A stretch of 64,000 nucleotides of DNA from Pantoea rodasii (GCF_002095465.1 NZ_MLFP01000013.1:60362-124361); one strand, 5' to 3'; shown: positions 54,937 through 63,996, numbered from the stretch's first letter. Numbers and translations: made by a program. Notes: generated from the sequence alone by a model not told the origin.

Positions 54937-55579
54937 ACAACAACAAGCAACATGATGACGCACTCGCGGCCGAATATGCATTGGGAACACTGCGCGGCAA
55001 TGCCCGTTTGCGCTTTGAACGGCGGCTTCAGCAGGAGCCTGAACTCGCCGCGAAAGTCGCCAACTGGCAGACGATGTTAACCGGATTAGATACCCATTTG
55101 CGGCCTCAAACGCCGCCTGAACGCGTCTGGAAAAAATCACCTTAAGCCTGCCCGCCAAAACACCGGTCAAACGTGCCAATCCTTACGTCGGTTGGCTGGT
55201 TGCAGCGGGGCTGGCGGCGTTCACGCTGGTGTCGTATTACAACCATCGACCAGATGAGTTCGCGCCACTGATCATCCTGGGCGACGCGCAGCAGCATGGG
55301 CAATGGGTCGTGAGCCGCAGCAGCGATCGCCGCTATCTTCAGTTAGCGCCGTTGTCGGCGGTGGCGGTTAATGCAGATAACAGCCTGCAACTGTGGGTGA
55401 TACCGGCGGGTAAACAGCCCGTGTCTTTGGGATTGCTGGCTAACAACACCGCCACCCGAATTGAGCTGAACCAGCAAGCGTTGCCAGCCGGCACCACTAT
55501 CGCCATCAGCCTTGAACCTCAAGGCGGATCGCCGACCGGACAACCGACAGGACCGGTGCTGTACAGCGGGCTGCTGTAG
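54933..55579 (+). CDS. RskA-type transmembrane anti-sigma factor (frameshifted)
   Basis: The N-terminal anti-sigma domain has 'DDALAAEYALGTLRGNARLRFERRLQQEPELAAKVANWQ' (in parts), as in RskA (zinc-free). Restoring one A in A6 at 55131-55136 gives 'VWKKITLSLPAKTPVKRANPYVGWLVAAGLAAFTLVSYY' (in parts), i.e. a single membrane helix at about 82-98. The periplasmic RskA domain follows ('LQLAPLSAVAVNADNSLQLWVIPAGKQPVSLGLL', in parts; 'LEPQGGSPTGQPTGPVLYSG'). 215 residues, typical size. It should hold the sigma factor at the membrane and be cleaved on signal. Confidence 0.88.
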
Positions 55580-55631
55580 TCATTATGCTGGCCACCCAGT
55601 CTGCGCTGATCGACAACAACCGCTTGTCAGA

Positions 55632-55940
55632 TTACTTAGGCGCAAACATCGCCAGTTTCGGGCAGCTCACCTGTTCGATGTGCTGACGATAGCCAGGCTG
55701 ATTTTTCTTTTTCAGCGCATCCGCCGCGCTCACGATGGCATCGTGATTGTCCGCGCTGTTGAGAAACACCTGCTTAATGCGATCGTCAGGAATATCCTGT
55801 GCCAGATGGCAGTGAGCGCGCAGGTCAGTGATGATCTGCTGCTCGCGCAGCGCATAGGACAGGTTGCTGTACGGGGATTTCGCTACCGCGAGAAACGAGA
55901 TCATCACCAGCAGCGAACAAGAACCTATTTTCCAGTACAT
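55632..55940 (-). CDS. YicS-like periplasmic protein
   Basis: 102 residues; signal peptide ending 'VMISFLAVA'. Mature part 'KSPYSNLSYALREQQIITDLRAHCHLAQDI' (in parts) with a Cys pair in 'RAHCHL' and 'VSCPKL', and 'DNHDAIVSAADALKKKNQ'. This pattern resembles E. coli YicS (function unknown). Single gene, convergent with the anti-sigma gene. Confidence 0.65.
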   Translation of the reverse strand: MYWKIGSCSLLVMISFLAVAKSPYSNLSYALREQQIITDLRAHCHLAQDIPDDRIKQVFLNSADNHDAIVSAADALKKKNQPGYRQHIEQVSCPKLAMFAPK

Positions 55941-56103
55941 AGTGCCTCCTTGAGGGGTGACATAGTTTAAGCAACAAGCGTTGCCATCACGAATCTATGT
56001 ATTGAAGAGTGATCGATAATCAGCCGTTCGGGTAGTTTTCTTTCGCAATTTCAGCAACTGTACTGAATGCAACGGCGTAGAGGATTGTCATTCGTAGGGA
56101 TAT

Positions 56104-56808
56104 TCAAGGATCCCGATAACCATTTTCCACCCGCACCTGATGATAATCCTTCCAGCGTTTGAGCAGTTGGTGACGAGTGCCGGGATAATACTCCTCACTC
56201 ACCACAATCTCTTCAATGCGATCGACGCGGAAATTGCGAAAATCCTGGCGCAATTCGCACCAGCCGCAAAGCAGGCGGACGCGGTCAAAATAGCCCAGCA
56301 CCACTGGCCAAATCACTCGGATGGAAGAGGCTTCTTTGAGATCTTTATAGCGTAAAGTGATCTTATTCCGCGTATGGATTGCCTGGCGAATTTCGGGCAG
56401 ATGGGTTTCAAACAGCACTTCGCCACGCGTGGCAACCAGCAGCGATTGATGGTCGAGCGCGTGAGATAAATGTTCCGGTAATACGGCGTGGATTTTGGCC
56501 AACGCATGTTGTGCCGCAGATTTCAGTTCGGCATCGGTGTGGCGACTGACCCAGTCCAGGCCTAGCGCCAGTGCATCGAGTTCATGGCGCGAGAACATCA
56601 GCGGCGGCAGATGCCCATCCGATTTCAACAAATAACCTAACCCGGCGCTGCCTTCAATTTCGACGCCTTGCTGCTGCAGGCTGATGATGTCGCGATATAC
56701 GGTGCGCACGCTAATGCTGAGCTGCTCTGCAAGCTGCTGCGCAGTCACCGGATATCGGTGACAACGTAACAATTGCACGAGTTCCAGTAGTCGCTGGGTT
56801 TTGGTCAT
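56104..56808 (-). CDS. YafY-like HTH/WYL-domain transcriptional regulator
   Basis: 234 residues. N-terminal HTH_11 ('LLRCHRYPVTAQQLAEQLSISVRTVYRDI', in parts) and C-terminal WYL domain ('NKITLRYKDLKEASSIRVIWPVVLGYFDRVRLLCGWCELR', in parts), in which the W-Y-L triad is changed to C-W-C-type. Single gene upstream of the PrpD-like gene on the same strand, but separated by 67 bp in the opposite transcription order; not part of that operon. Confidence 0.9.
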   Translation of the reverse strand: MTKTQRLLELVQLLRCHRYPVTAQQLAEQLSISVRTVYRDIISLQQQGVEIEGSAGLGYLLKSDGHLPPLMFSRHELDALALGLDWVSRHTDAELKSAAQHALAKIHAVLPEHLSHALDHQSLLVATRGEVLFETHLPEIRQAIHTRNKITLRYKDLKEASSIRVIWPVVLGYFDRVRLLCGWCELRQDFRNFRVDRIEEIVVSEEYYPGTRHQLLKRWKDYHQVRVENGYRDP

Positions 56809-56875
56809 GGAGTGTGCCTAAGCGAAGAGTCTGGCAGTGAGCGGCGGTTCAAGGTCCGCGCGCCACCTCTTAATA

Positions 56876-58191
56876 TTAAATTCGTAAAAGCTGTTGCAGC
56901 GACGCCAGATCAGCCGTTGTCTGCAATTCGCTGCTCTGCTGCAACTGTTGCAATCGCTCGCCCGATTCCTGACTCAACGCCAGACGCAATTTACTCTCCA
57001 CATCCACGCCAGCGGCCAATGATTGCTGACGGGTGCGGCGATGCTGCAACTGTGTACCATCGCGTAAGGTCAGAGTCACCAGATGAAAACGCAACGCGGG
57101 ATTGATCGCATCCGGCGGTGCACTTTCATCAGGCGTACGACGCACTTTCGCCGCCAGCGGCAGCACTGCGCGATTAAGATCTCCCTCAGCGAAATCTTCC
57201 AGGCGCAGATCGTTATAGATCAACATCGCGGCGATCACGTATTCCAGGCTAAAGCGCGCTTCAATCCCATTGGTGGGCGTGGTCACGGAGGCGGCAATAT
57301 CGCCGCCCGGAGGGAACGCCACGCTAATATCCGTGATGTTATCCAGCAATGCTTCCAGCGAGTTACCCGCGGATAACCAGCTATCACGCAGGATGCGCGC
57401 GGCTTCCGCTGCGCTGTGTGTCCCGGCGCAGGTCGGGAACGGTTTGTACTCCAGCCCCGGCGTCACGATGCGCCACGGATCGCCCCATTGCGCGATCAAT
57501 CGTTCAGGTTGGGCTGCACCGTTGCTGCTGGCCGCGAGGAAAGCCTCGATCACACCATCCTGTTTGCCATCAAAACCTGCCAGCGTCAGCTGGGCTGCCG
57601 TGACCGCGCGCTCTGCCGCAAATCCAGCGTGCAGGGTTTGACGGCGGAGCCGAACTGCGCGCGCAGCCCGCTGGCCTGGGTGGTGGCGATACCGAGCAAA
57701 GTAGCGGTTGCGCGGACATCCAGTTTCAGTAAACGCGCCAGCGCGGCGGCGGCGGCAATCGTGCCCAGCGTCGCGGTGTTGTGATGACCCAACGCATAAT
57801 GCTGCTGGCTGGCAGCCAGACCCAGCCGCCCGGCAACTTCCACACCAATGGCGTAGGCATCAAGAAAATCATCAATTTCCGCAGGCTGTTGCTGCTGCCA
57901 GGCGAACAGCGCGGGCAGAATCACTACGCTTGGATGGCCACGAAAATCGGCGTGAAAATCATCGTAATCCAGTGCGTGAGCGGCATAACCGAGCAGCAAG
58001 GCTTGCGAGCGTGAGCTGCCGTCGCCATACACGGTTCGCAGTGCAGGCAAGCCGCTGTCCGGCACCTGGCCTTGCAGCACCGGCCAGCTGGCGGCGAGAA
58101 AATCCTTTACCCCTTCGCGCGCTGCATCACGTGCAGCGGCATCGGGTTGGCTGTGGACGATAAGCTCAGCGAGGGCAGCGGTGATACTCAT
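56876..58191 (-). CDS. MmgE/PrpD-family protein, YxeQ-like (frameshifted)
   Basis: About 438 residues after repair. The N-half has 'VYGDGSSRSQALLLGYAAHALDYDDFHADFRGHPSVVILPALFA' (in parts), the PrpD metal/dehydratase-fold motif. The C-half has 'GLEYKPFPTCAGTHSAAEAARIL' (in parts) and 'ISVAFPPGGDIAA'. The frame breaks at GGG 57634-57636 (CCC on the coding strand); a fourth C restores 'KPLHAGFAAERAVTAAQLTLAGF' (in parts). It overlaps the M20 deacylase by 4 bp. In B. subtilis yxeQ, a PrpD-type protein of unproven role, occupies the same place in the S-(2-succino)cysteine operon. Confidence 0.85.
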
Positions 58192-59336
58192 TGCGGCGCC
58201 ACACTGTTCAGCGCTGCCACAGCCAGATTGGCCAGATAGCGTGACGTCGGCAGCAGCACATCATCGTTAATACGAAACGCCGGATGATGCAGCGCATAAG
58301 GTTCGCCGGTGCCAATCATCATAAAGGCACCCGGCAACTGTTGTTGATAGAAGGCGAAATCTTCGCCAATCGGGCTGGCTTCCACCACGCGGGCTTCAAA
58401 GCCGCTGGCGGTCGCCTGCTGCAGGGCGAAATCGGCCCAATGTGCATCGTTCACCACCGACGGCGGTCCCGCATGCCAGTTGAACTCAACTTTGGCAGCG
58501 AAGGCGGCGCCAATACCCTGCACAATCTCGCGGAAGCGCTGCTCCAGTCGATCGCGCGTCTCCTGCGAGAACGAACGCACCGTGCCTTCCAGCCACGCGC
58601 TGTCAGGGATCACGTTCCATGTGCTGCCGCTGTGGATCTGGGTTATGGATACCACCGCGTTATCGCCAGAAGGCGCATTGCGGCTGATCAGCGTTTGTGC
58701 GGCAGAAACAATCTGCGCGGCAATCACAATAGGATCGTTGCCCTGATGCGGCTTAGCGGCGTGGCTTCCGGTGCCGGTGATTTTGATATCAAAGCGATCG
58801 ACGGCGGCGGTGAGTGGACCGGCTTTGCTGCCAATCACGCCCGGTGGTAGAGAAGGATCGTTATGAATGCCGAAAATCGTCACGGCATCCTGCAGAGTGC
58901 CGGTAGCAATCACATCCGGCGCGCCCTGGCCGGTCTCTTCGGCGGCCTGGAACAAAATACGCACGCGGCCCTTTAAGCTCGCTTCCTGCTGTTTGAGCAG
59001 AATCGCTGCGCCCAGCGCGGCGGAACTGTGGAAGTCGTGTCCGCAAGCGTGCATCACGCCCGGCCGTTCCGAACGAAAGGTGACGTCAGACTGCTCTTCA
59101 ATCGGCAGTGCATCAATGTCGGAACGCAGCACGATCAGTGGCCCATTTTCGGGACCCACTTCCGCTACCAAACCGGTTTTCAGCGGCAGATCCAGCACGC
59201 GGATTTGGTGCTGTTCAAGCTGCTGGCGAATACGCGCGGTGGTTTCGAACTCTTCATTAGAGAGTTCAGGAAAACGGTGTAACTCATGGCGGAAGGCAAT
59301 CAAATGCTGGCCCAATGTGCTTTCATCAAAACTCAT
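58188..59336 (-). CDS. M20-family N-acyl-amino-acid deacylase (amidohydrolase), SndB/YxeP-like
   Basis: 382 residues; start ATG 59336 (MSFDESTLGQHL). Metal ligands in 'MHACGHDFHSSAALGA' (CGHD), catalytic Glu in 'LFQAAEETGQGA', His in 'NDPSLPPG' region and 'GTGSHAAKPHQGNDPI' in the dimerisation domain. The family removes acyl groups from N-acetyl- or benzoyl-amino acids. It is translationally coupled to GNAT upstream and PrpD downstream. In B. subtilis YxeP/SndB removes acetyl from N-acetylcysteine formed by the pathway. Confidence 0.93.
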   Translation of the reverse strand: MSFDESTLGQHLIAFRHELHRFPELSNEEFETTARIRQQLEQHQIRVLDLPLKTGLVAEVGPENGPLIVLRSDIDALPIEEQSDVTFRSERPGVMHACGHDFHSSAALGAAILLKQQEASLKGRVRILFQAAEETGQGAPDVIATGTLQDAVTIFGIHNDPSLPPGVIGSKAGPLTAAVDRFDIKITGTGSHAAKPHQGNDPIVIAAQIVSAAQTLISRNAPSGDNAVVSITQIHSGSTWNVIPDSAWLEGTVRSFSQETRDRLEQRFREIVQGIGAAFAAKVEFNWHAGPPSVVNDAHWADFALQQATASGFEARVVEASPIGEDFAFYQQQLPGAFMMIGTGEPYALHHPAFRINDDVLLPTSRYLANLAVAALNSVAPQ

Positions 59337-59877
59337 GCTTTGCTTCCTTGTTGTGCGGCCTGACGTGTCATCCACGCATCATGTGCGCTGTCATCCAGCA
59401 CTTTCTTCATATATTGGGTGATGTGGCCTTTGCCGAGATCGGTGGTGTGCATCAGCTGGAAGCCGCGCTTTTTATACATTTCGATCAACCACGGATGGCT
59501 GGTGGCGGTGCCAAGGGAAACCGCTGGTGCGCGCAGTTGGCCGAGTAAGATCTCCTGCTCCAGTCGATCTTGTACCTGGCGGCCATACTGTTTGCCGGGA
59601 TAGTCGGGATGGGCACCGAACCAGCCAATATGCGGCAGACCAAACGGCCCAGGCAGCGGCCCCATGGATAGCGCACCGTCACGGAGGAAACCATGGTGCC
59701 TTGTGCGTAAAGCGCATAAACGCCGTGACTTTGCAGATGGCGCAGCGTCTTTTCACGGTCCGCTGTCGCAGCATCAAATTTGATACCCAAAGCCAGCGTG
59801 GGTGCGTAGGCGGCATGCATCAGAGCCTGATAAAAATCCACCTCGTCTTCTCTAACCTGACGAAATTCAAGTGACAT
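59333..59877 (-). CDS. GNAT N-acetyltransferase, SnaB/YxeL-like (frameshifted)
   Basis: First gene of the GNAT-M20-PrpD operon. 'MSLEFRQVREDEVDFYQALM' at the start; the frame breaks in C4 at 59659-59662, and a fifth restores 'RYPWGPLPGPFGLPHIGWFG' followed by 'GKQYGRQVQDRLE' (acetyl-CoA loop) and 'MYKKRGFQ'. 181 residues. The one-base shortfall supports a single error. By position and family it would acetylate an S-alkylcysteine amino group before C-S cleavage; the acceptor is not proved by sequence. Confidence 0.85.
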
Positions 59878-60150
59878 AGTGTTCCCCGAAAAATACGCGC
59901 ATCTGCGCCAAAAACAAAATACCCAGCGTGCTAAGCAACTCAGAATATCAGTAATGGCTTGTGCTTCTATATGTGAAAAATAACTAAGCTAATGCGAATT
60001 TGTGAAAATGAAATGGCGGCTTTTCCATTGCTTATATCGCGATTTACCGTAGTATGCATAAATTACATAGCGCTATAACTATTTCGCATTAACCTCATGA
60101 AATAAAATAACTTTTCTCGTTATAGCCTTATTCTTAATCAGGGTGACGAC
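59878..60150. promoter_or_regulatory. Divergent promoter region of the two putative sulfur-metabolism operons
   Basis: 273 bp between GNAT (minus) and the Fe-dehydrogenase (plus), AT-rich from 59990 on. It contains short inverted repeats such as TAGCGCTA near 60069. No gene is seen. The region should hold both promoters and any CysB/Cbl- or LysR-type site; none could be assigned by eye. Confidence 0.6.
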
Positions 60151-61221
60151 GTGTTAGCGATCAAATCTCCGCGTGCTTATGCACATGAAGCCGGCCTGCG
60201 TGCGCGTGCCGGTGAATTTATCAAACCTTATGCCACACATATCCGCATCTTCACTTCTCCCAACGCCTGGCAGGCGGTTAATCCGGAATTAAGCCAGAGT
60301 TTAGAAGCCAATGGTATCCGCTGGGAGTTGGAGTATCTGCACGGTGAATGCACCGATGCCGCCATCGAAACGCTTAAAAACAATGTCGAGCAACAGCAAG
60401 CCGAGCTGCTGTTTGCCGTGGGCGGTGGTCGCGTGCTGGATGCTGCCAAAGCGGTAGGCAGCCAGTTACCGGATCTGAAAGTGATCAACTTTGCCACGCT
60501 CGCCGCCACCTGCGCCGCGTGGTCGCCGGTGGCCATCATTTATAACGAGCAGGGCGGCCATGTGCGCAGCCAGCCGCTGGGGAAAATGCCGGAGCTGGTG
60601 CTGGTGGACAGCGAAGTGATCGCCCGCAGCGATGTGCGCTATCTCAAAGCCGGCATTGTGGATGCGCTGGCGAAGTATTACGAATTCGCACCTTATCTGC
60701 GCAATAACCCACACGATCTGGCTCTCGATCTCAAAGTGATGACGGCGCAACGCGCGCTGGATGTGTATCGCGAACTGGGTGAAGCCGCCGTTAGCGCCAA
60801 TGAAAAGCAGCAGGTCACGCCGGAGTTGGTGAAAGTGATTGATGCCAACATCGTGCTGGCCGGCCTGGCAAATAGCGTGCGCGATCAACTGCCGACGCCT
60901 GGCTTTGCCCACGCCATTCATAATCGTCTGACGCATCAGCCCGAGTTGCATCATTGGCTGCACGGTGAAAAGGTCGGTTACAGCCTGCTGGTGCAATCGC
61001 TGATTGAAAACGACGGCGAGCCCGATGCGGAACTGCTGGCACTGCTGCGTCAGTACGCGATGCCGCTGACGTTAGCACCGCTGACCGGCGACCGTGCAGC
61101 GGCGATTCGCACGATTGCAGAACAGATTAAATTCCCGGCGGCCAGCGCTGAACGTCTGCCGTTCCGCATTCATGCGGATGCGCTAGAGCAGGCGCTGCTG
61201 GCGACCGAGAACCGTTTCTAA
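60151..61221 (+). CDS. Iron-containing/glycerol-dehydrogenase-type oxidoreductase, HcxA (YbdH)-like
   Basis: 356 residues; GTG start after AGGGTGA. NAD-binding 'LLFAVGGGRVLDAAKAVG'-type loop and 'TLAATCAAWSP', metal site in 'DALAKYYEF' and 'PGFAHAIHN'/'WLHGEKVGY' (His ligands). Closest remembered relative is E. coli HcxA, a 2-hydroxycarboxylate dehydrogenase, which in E. coli lies beside an aminotransferase gene as here. It could reduce or oxidise a 2-keto/2-hydroxy acid released from an alkylcysteine side chain. Confidence 0.85.
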   Translation: MLAIKSPRAYAHEAGLRARAGEFIKPYATHIRIFTSPNAWQAVNPELSQSLEANGIRWELEYLHGECTDAAIETLKNNVEQQQAELLFAVGGGRVLDAAKAVGSQLPDLKVINFATLAATCAAWSPVAIIYNEQGGHVRSQPLGKMPELVLVDSEVIARSDVRYLKAGIVDALAKYYEFAPYLRNNPHDLALDLKVMTAQRALDVYRELGEAAVSANEKQQVTPELVKVIDANIVLAGLANSVRDQLPTPGFAHAIHNRLTHQPELHHWLHGEKVGYSLLVQSLIENDGEPDAELLALLRQYAMPLTLAPLTGDRAAAIRTIAEQIKFPAASAERLPFRIHADALEQALLATENRF

Positions 61222-61252
61222 CTTTTACTCTTTTATTGACCAGGACAACTTC

Positions 61253-62551
61253 ATGGCTACTGCATCAACAACACGCATCCGCTTGGGTCTCTTTGTACAA
61301 CCGGTTGGACAGCACGTCAGCGGCTGGCGTCTGACGGAAAAACTCGGCGATCCCACTGACATTGACTGGCTGATCACCATCGCGAAGAAAGCCGAAGCCG
61401 GTAAATTTGACCTGTTCTTTGTGGGTGATGCGCTGGCGACCAGCATGTACCGTCTGCCTTCAACCATGGCGCGCCTTGAGCCGCTGACCATGCTGTCGGC
61501 GCTGGCGGTAAACACTAAACGTATCGGCCTGGCAGCGACAGCTTCCACCACTTTTAGCGATCCGTTCACCATGGCGCGCAGCTTCTCGTCGCTGGATCAC
61601 ATCAGCCGTGGTCGCGCAGCGTGGAACGTGGTGACGTCATTCTCCACCGATGTAGCACGCAACTTTAGCCGCAACGATATGCCAAACCACGCCGAGCGCT
61701 ATGCACGTGCGCGTGAGTTCCTCGAAGTGACCAACAAGCTGTGGGAAGGTTGGGAAGCGGGTGCGGTGCAGCCGAACAAAGAGACCGGTGAATACTTCGT
61801 TAATGACAAAATTAAGTCGATTAATCATGACGGCGAGCACTTTCAGGTGCAGGGTCCGCTGAATATCACGCGTTCTCCACAGGGACGTCCGGTGATCATC
61901 GAAGCCGGTTCATCTGCTGATGGGCAAAAACTGGCGGCCGAAACCGCCGAAGTGATCTTCACCGCTGCCGCCAGCCTGGAAGAAGCGCAAACCTTCTACC
62001 GCTCGCAGAAAGATCAGGTGATCGCCGCCGGACGTAATCCGCATCACGTGGTGATCATGCCGGGCGTGATGCCGATTGTTGGACGCACCCGTGAAGAAGC
62101 CAAAGCGTTGTGGAAAGAGCTGAACACGCTGGTGGATATCGAAAACGGTCTGCGCCAGCTGTCGCTGCGTTTCAGCATGGATCTGAGCCAGTATCCACTC
62201 GACGGTCCCGTGCCAGAAGTGCCGCTGGGTGAAGGTAACCAGAGCCGCGTCAAATTAATGACGGATATGGCGAAGCGCGAAAATCTGACCTTACGTGAAC
62301 TGGCTGCCGTGGCAGCAGGTTCGCGTGGTCACCGCGTGATTGTCGGTACTGCTGAAGACATCGCCGATGACTTTGAGCTGTGGCTGAAAGAGGGCGGCGC
62401 CGATGGCTTCAACATCATGCCTGCCATCATGTCAGAGCAGCTGGATCTGTTCGTAGAACTGGTGATCCCGGAACTGCGTCGCCGTGGCCTGTTCCGCGAC
62501 GATTATGAATTCGCCACGCTGCGCGAGAACCTCGGTCTGCCAGCGCTGTAA
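61253..62551 (+). CDS. LLM-class flavin-dependent monooxygenase, NtaA/SnaA/DszA family (YxeK/CmoJ-like)
   Basis: 432 residues; ATG 61253 after AGGA. Typical family opening 'RIRLGLFVQPVGQHVSGWR', 'KFDLFFVGDALATS', 'TASTTFSDPFTMARSFSSLDHISRGRAAWNVVTS' (in parts) and 'ARNFSRNDMPNHAERYARAREFLEV' (in parts). These FMNH2-dependent enzymes need a separate flavin reductase. Family size and type match YxeK, which cleaves N-acetyl-S-(2-succino)cysteine. It lies between dehydrogenase (31 bp) and aminotransferase (18 bp) in one operon. Confidence 0.92.
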   Translation: MATASTTRIRLGLFVQPVGQHVSGWRLTEKLGDPTDIDWLITIAKKAEAGKFDLFFVGDALATSMYRLPSTMARLEPLTMLSALAVNTKRIGLAATASTTFSDPFTMARSFSSLDHISRGRAAWNVVTSFSTDVARNFSRNDMPNHAERYARAREFLEVTNKLWEGWEAGAVQPNKETGEYFVNDKIKSINHDGEHFQVQGPLNITRSPQGRPVIIEAGSSADGQKLAAETAEVIFTAAASLEEAQTFYRSQKDQVIAAGRNPHHVVIMPGVMPIVGRTREEAKALWKELNTLVDIENGLRQLSLRFSMDLSQYPLDGPVPEVPLGEGNQSRVKLMTDMAKRENLTLRELAAVAAGSRGHRVIVGTAEDIADDFELWLKEGGADGFNIMPAIMSEQLDLFVELVIPELRRRGLFRDDYEFATLRENLGLPAL

Positions 62552-62569
62552 ACCCTAAAGGAGCTGAAC

Positions 62570-63769
62570 ATGGTCACCTTATCAAAGCGTGTGCAGTCCG
62601 TGTCGCTCTCTGCCAATGCGGCGGCGCGTCAATTGACGCGCCAGCTGAAAGAGCAGGGTGTGGATATTCTGGATCTCACTACCGGTGAGCCGGATTTTGA
62701 TACGCCGCAGCACATCCGTGATGCTGCCGTTGAAGCCATGAATAATGGTGAGACCCGTTATACGCCGACCAATGGCACCACGCCACTGCGTAAAGCGGTG
62801 CAGGCTAAGCTGGCGCGTGAAAATCAGCTGGATTATGCGCTGGGGCAGCTCTGCATCGCCAACGGTGCGAAACAGATCATCTTCAACGCCTTCGCCGCTA
62901 CCTTGAATGATGGCGATGAGGTGATTGTGCCGGTGCCGTACTGGCCAACGTTCCCCGATAGCGTGCGTTTCAACGGCGGGAACGCGGTGCTGCTCGAATG
63001 CCCGCTGGAGCAGGAATACAAGCTGCAATCGCAGCAGCTGGCGCGGGCGATTACCGATAAAACCCGCTGGCTGGTGCTGAACAATCCGGGCAACCCTTCT
63101 GGTGCGGTCTACAACGCGGCAGAGTTAACCGCGCTGGCGGCGGTGCTGCGTGACCATCCTAATGTGTGGATCATGCTGGATGAACTGTATGAACACATTC
63201 TGTTTGATGGACGTGAGCACGTTAGCCTGTTGCAGGTCGCGCCAGATTTAGCCGAACGCGTTCTGCTAGTGGGTGGGGTGTCGAAAACCTATGCCATGAC
63301 CGGCTGGCGCATCGGCTTTGGTGCCGGTCCGCAAGCGCTAATTGATGCCATGGTTGTGGTGCAGTCGCAGAACAGTTCCGGTGCCAGCGCTATCAGTCAG
63401 GCGGCGGCGGTGGCTGCATTAAACGGCGGGCTGGATTTCCTGCCATCGCAGCGTGCGGCCTATCAGGATCGTCGCGATGCGATTATGGCGCAGCTCAGTC
63501 CGGTTGGAGGCATTGAGGTGCTGAATCCTGAAGGGGCGTTCTTTATCTTCTGTCGCTGTGCTGGGCTGTTGGGCAAAACACGCCCGAATGGTGAACGTCT
63601 GGAAAGCGAACAGGATGTGCTGAATTATCTGCTGGAAAGCGGCGTATCCGGCGTGGCGGGCAGCGCGTATGGCTTGTCGCCGTATTTCCGCCTGTCGATT
63701 GCCACGGATATCGAAAGCGTGCGCGAAGCCGGAAAACGCATTGCGACAGCCTGTGCAGCGTTGAAATAG
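62570..63769 (+). CDS. PLP-dependent class I/II aminotransferase
   Basis: 399 residues; AAGGAG site 7 bp before ATG. Aspartate aminotransferase (AspB/1-gamma) type: 'LTTGEPDFDTPQHI', 'RYTPTNGTTPLRKAV', 'PYWPTFPD', 'LNNPGNPSGAVY', Schiff-base Lys in 'GGVSKTYAMTGWRIGF' and 'YFRLSIA'. Third gene of the plus-strand operon. It could transaminate the keto acid produced by the partner dehydrogenase or provide amino groups; exact substrate unknown. Confidence 0.92.
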   Translation: MVTLSKRVQSVSLSANAAARQLTRQLKEQGVDILDLTTGEPDFDTPQHIRDAAVEAMNNGETRYTPTNGTTPLRKAVQAKLARENQLDYALGQLCIANGAKQIIFNAFAATLNDGDEVIVPVPYWPTFPDSVRFNGGNAVLLECPLEQEYKLQSQQLARAITDKTRWLVLNNPGNPSGAVYNAAELTALAAVLRDHPNVWIMLDELYEHILFDGREHVSLLQVAPDLAERVLLVGGVSKTYAMTGWRIGFGAGPQALIDAMVVVQSQNSSGASAISQAAAVAALNGGLDFLPSQRAAYQDRRDAIMAQLSPVGGIEVLNPEGAFFIFCRCAGLLGKTRPNGERLESEQDVLNYLLESGVSGVAGSAYGLSPYFRLSIATDIESVREAGKRIATACAALK

Positions 63770-63897
63770 GGATTTAATCGGTCGCTATAAATGGCGTAAT
63801 GCTTGTTTTAACAACACGCACTGAAGCTTCAGAGCAGGCTGGGGTCGTTCTGGGGCTGGCAATCCGCAGCGCTGAACGTAATGAGTCTGCCAGGATA

Positions 63898-63996
63898 GCC
63901 CGCAAGGATGCGGGCGTAAGGCGGGGCGGCACACGATGTGCCATCCCCCGGCGGTCCGTCAGGCAGACGAATGAAGTGAAGGTACCGCTTTAGCGG
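63898..63996 (+). ncRNA. Candidate structured RNA/leader after the aminotransferase gene
   Basis: A run of hairpins: GCCCGCA-AGGA-TGCGGGC (63898-63915); GGGG (63923-63926) pairs with CCCC (63945-63948) around GGCACA-CGA-TGTGCC; GCGGT (63951-63955) can pair with ACCGC (63984-63988) around CGTC/GACG. ACCGC overlaps the left arm of CCGCT-TT-AGCGG (63985-63996), so the last two helices exclude each other, as in attenuators. The class is not recognised, and a repeat element is possible. The rest of 63770-63897 shows no gene. Confidence 0.35.

Noticed and set aside
56812..57105. Plus-strand 97-codon frame
   Set aside because: It is a shadow of the PrpD-family gene on the opposite strand.
63799..63993. 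64-codon plus-strand open frame at the window end
   Set aside because: It overlaps a dense run of inverted repeats, has a biased Arg/Gly/Ala composition and no ribosome site.
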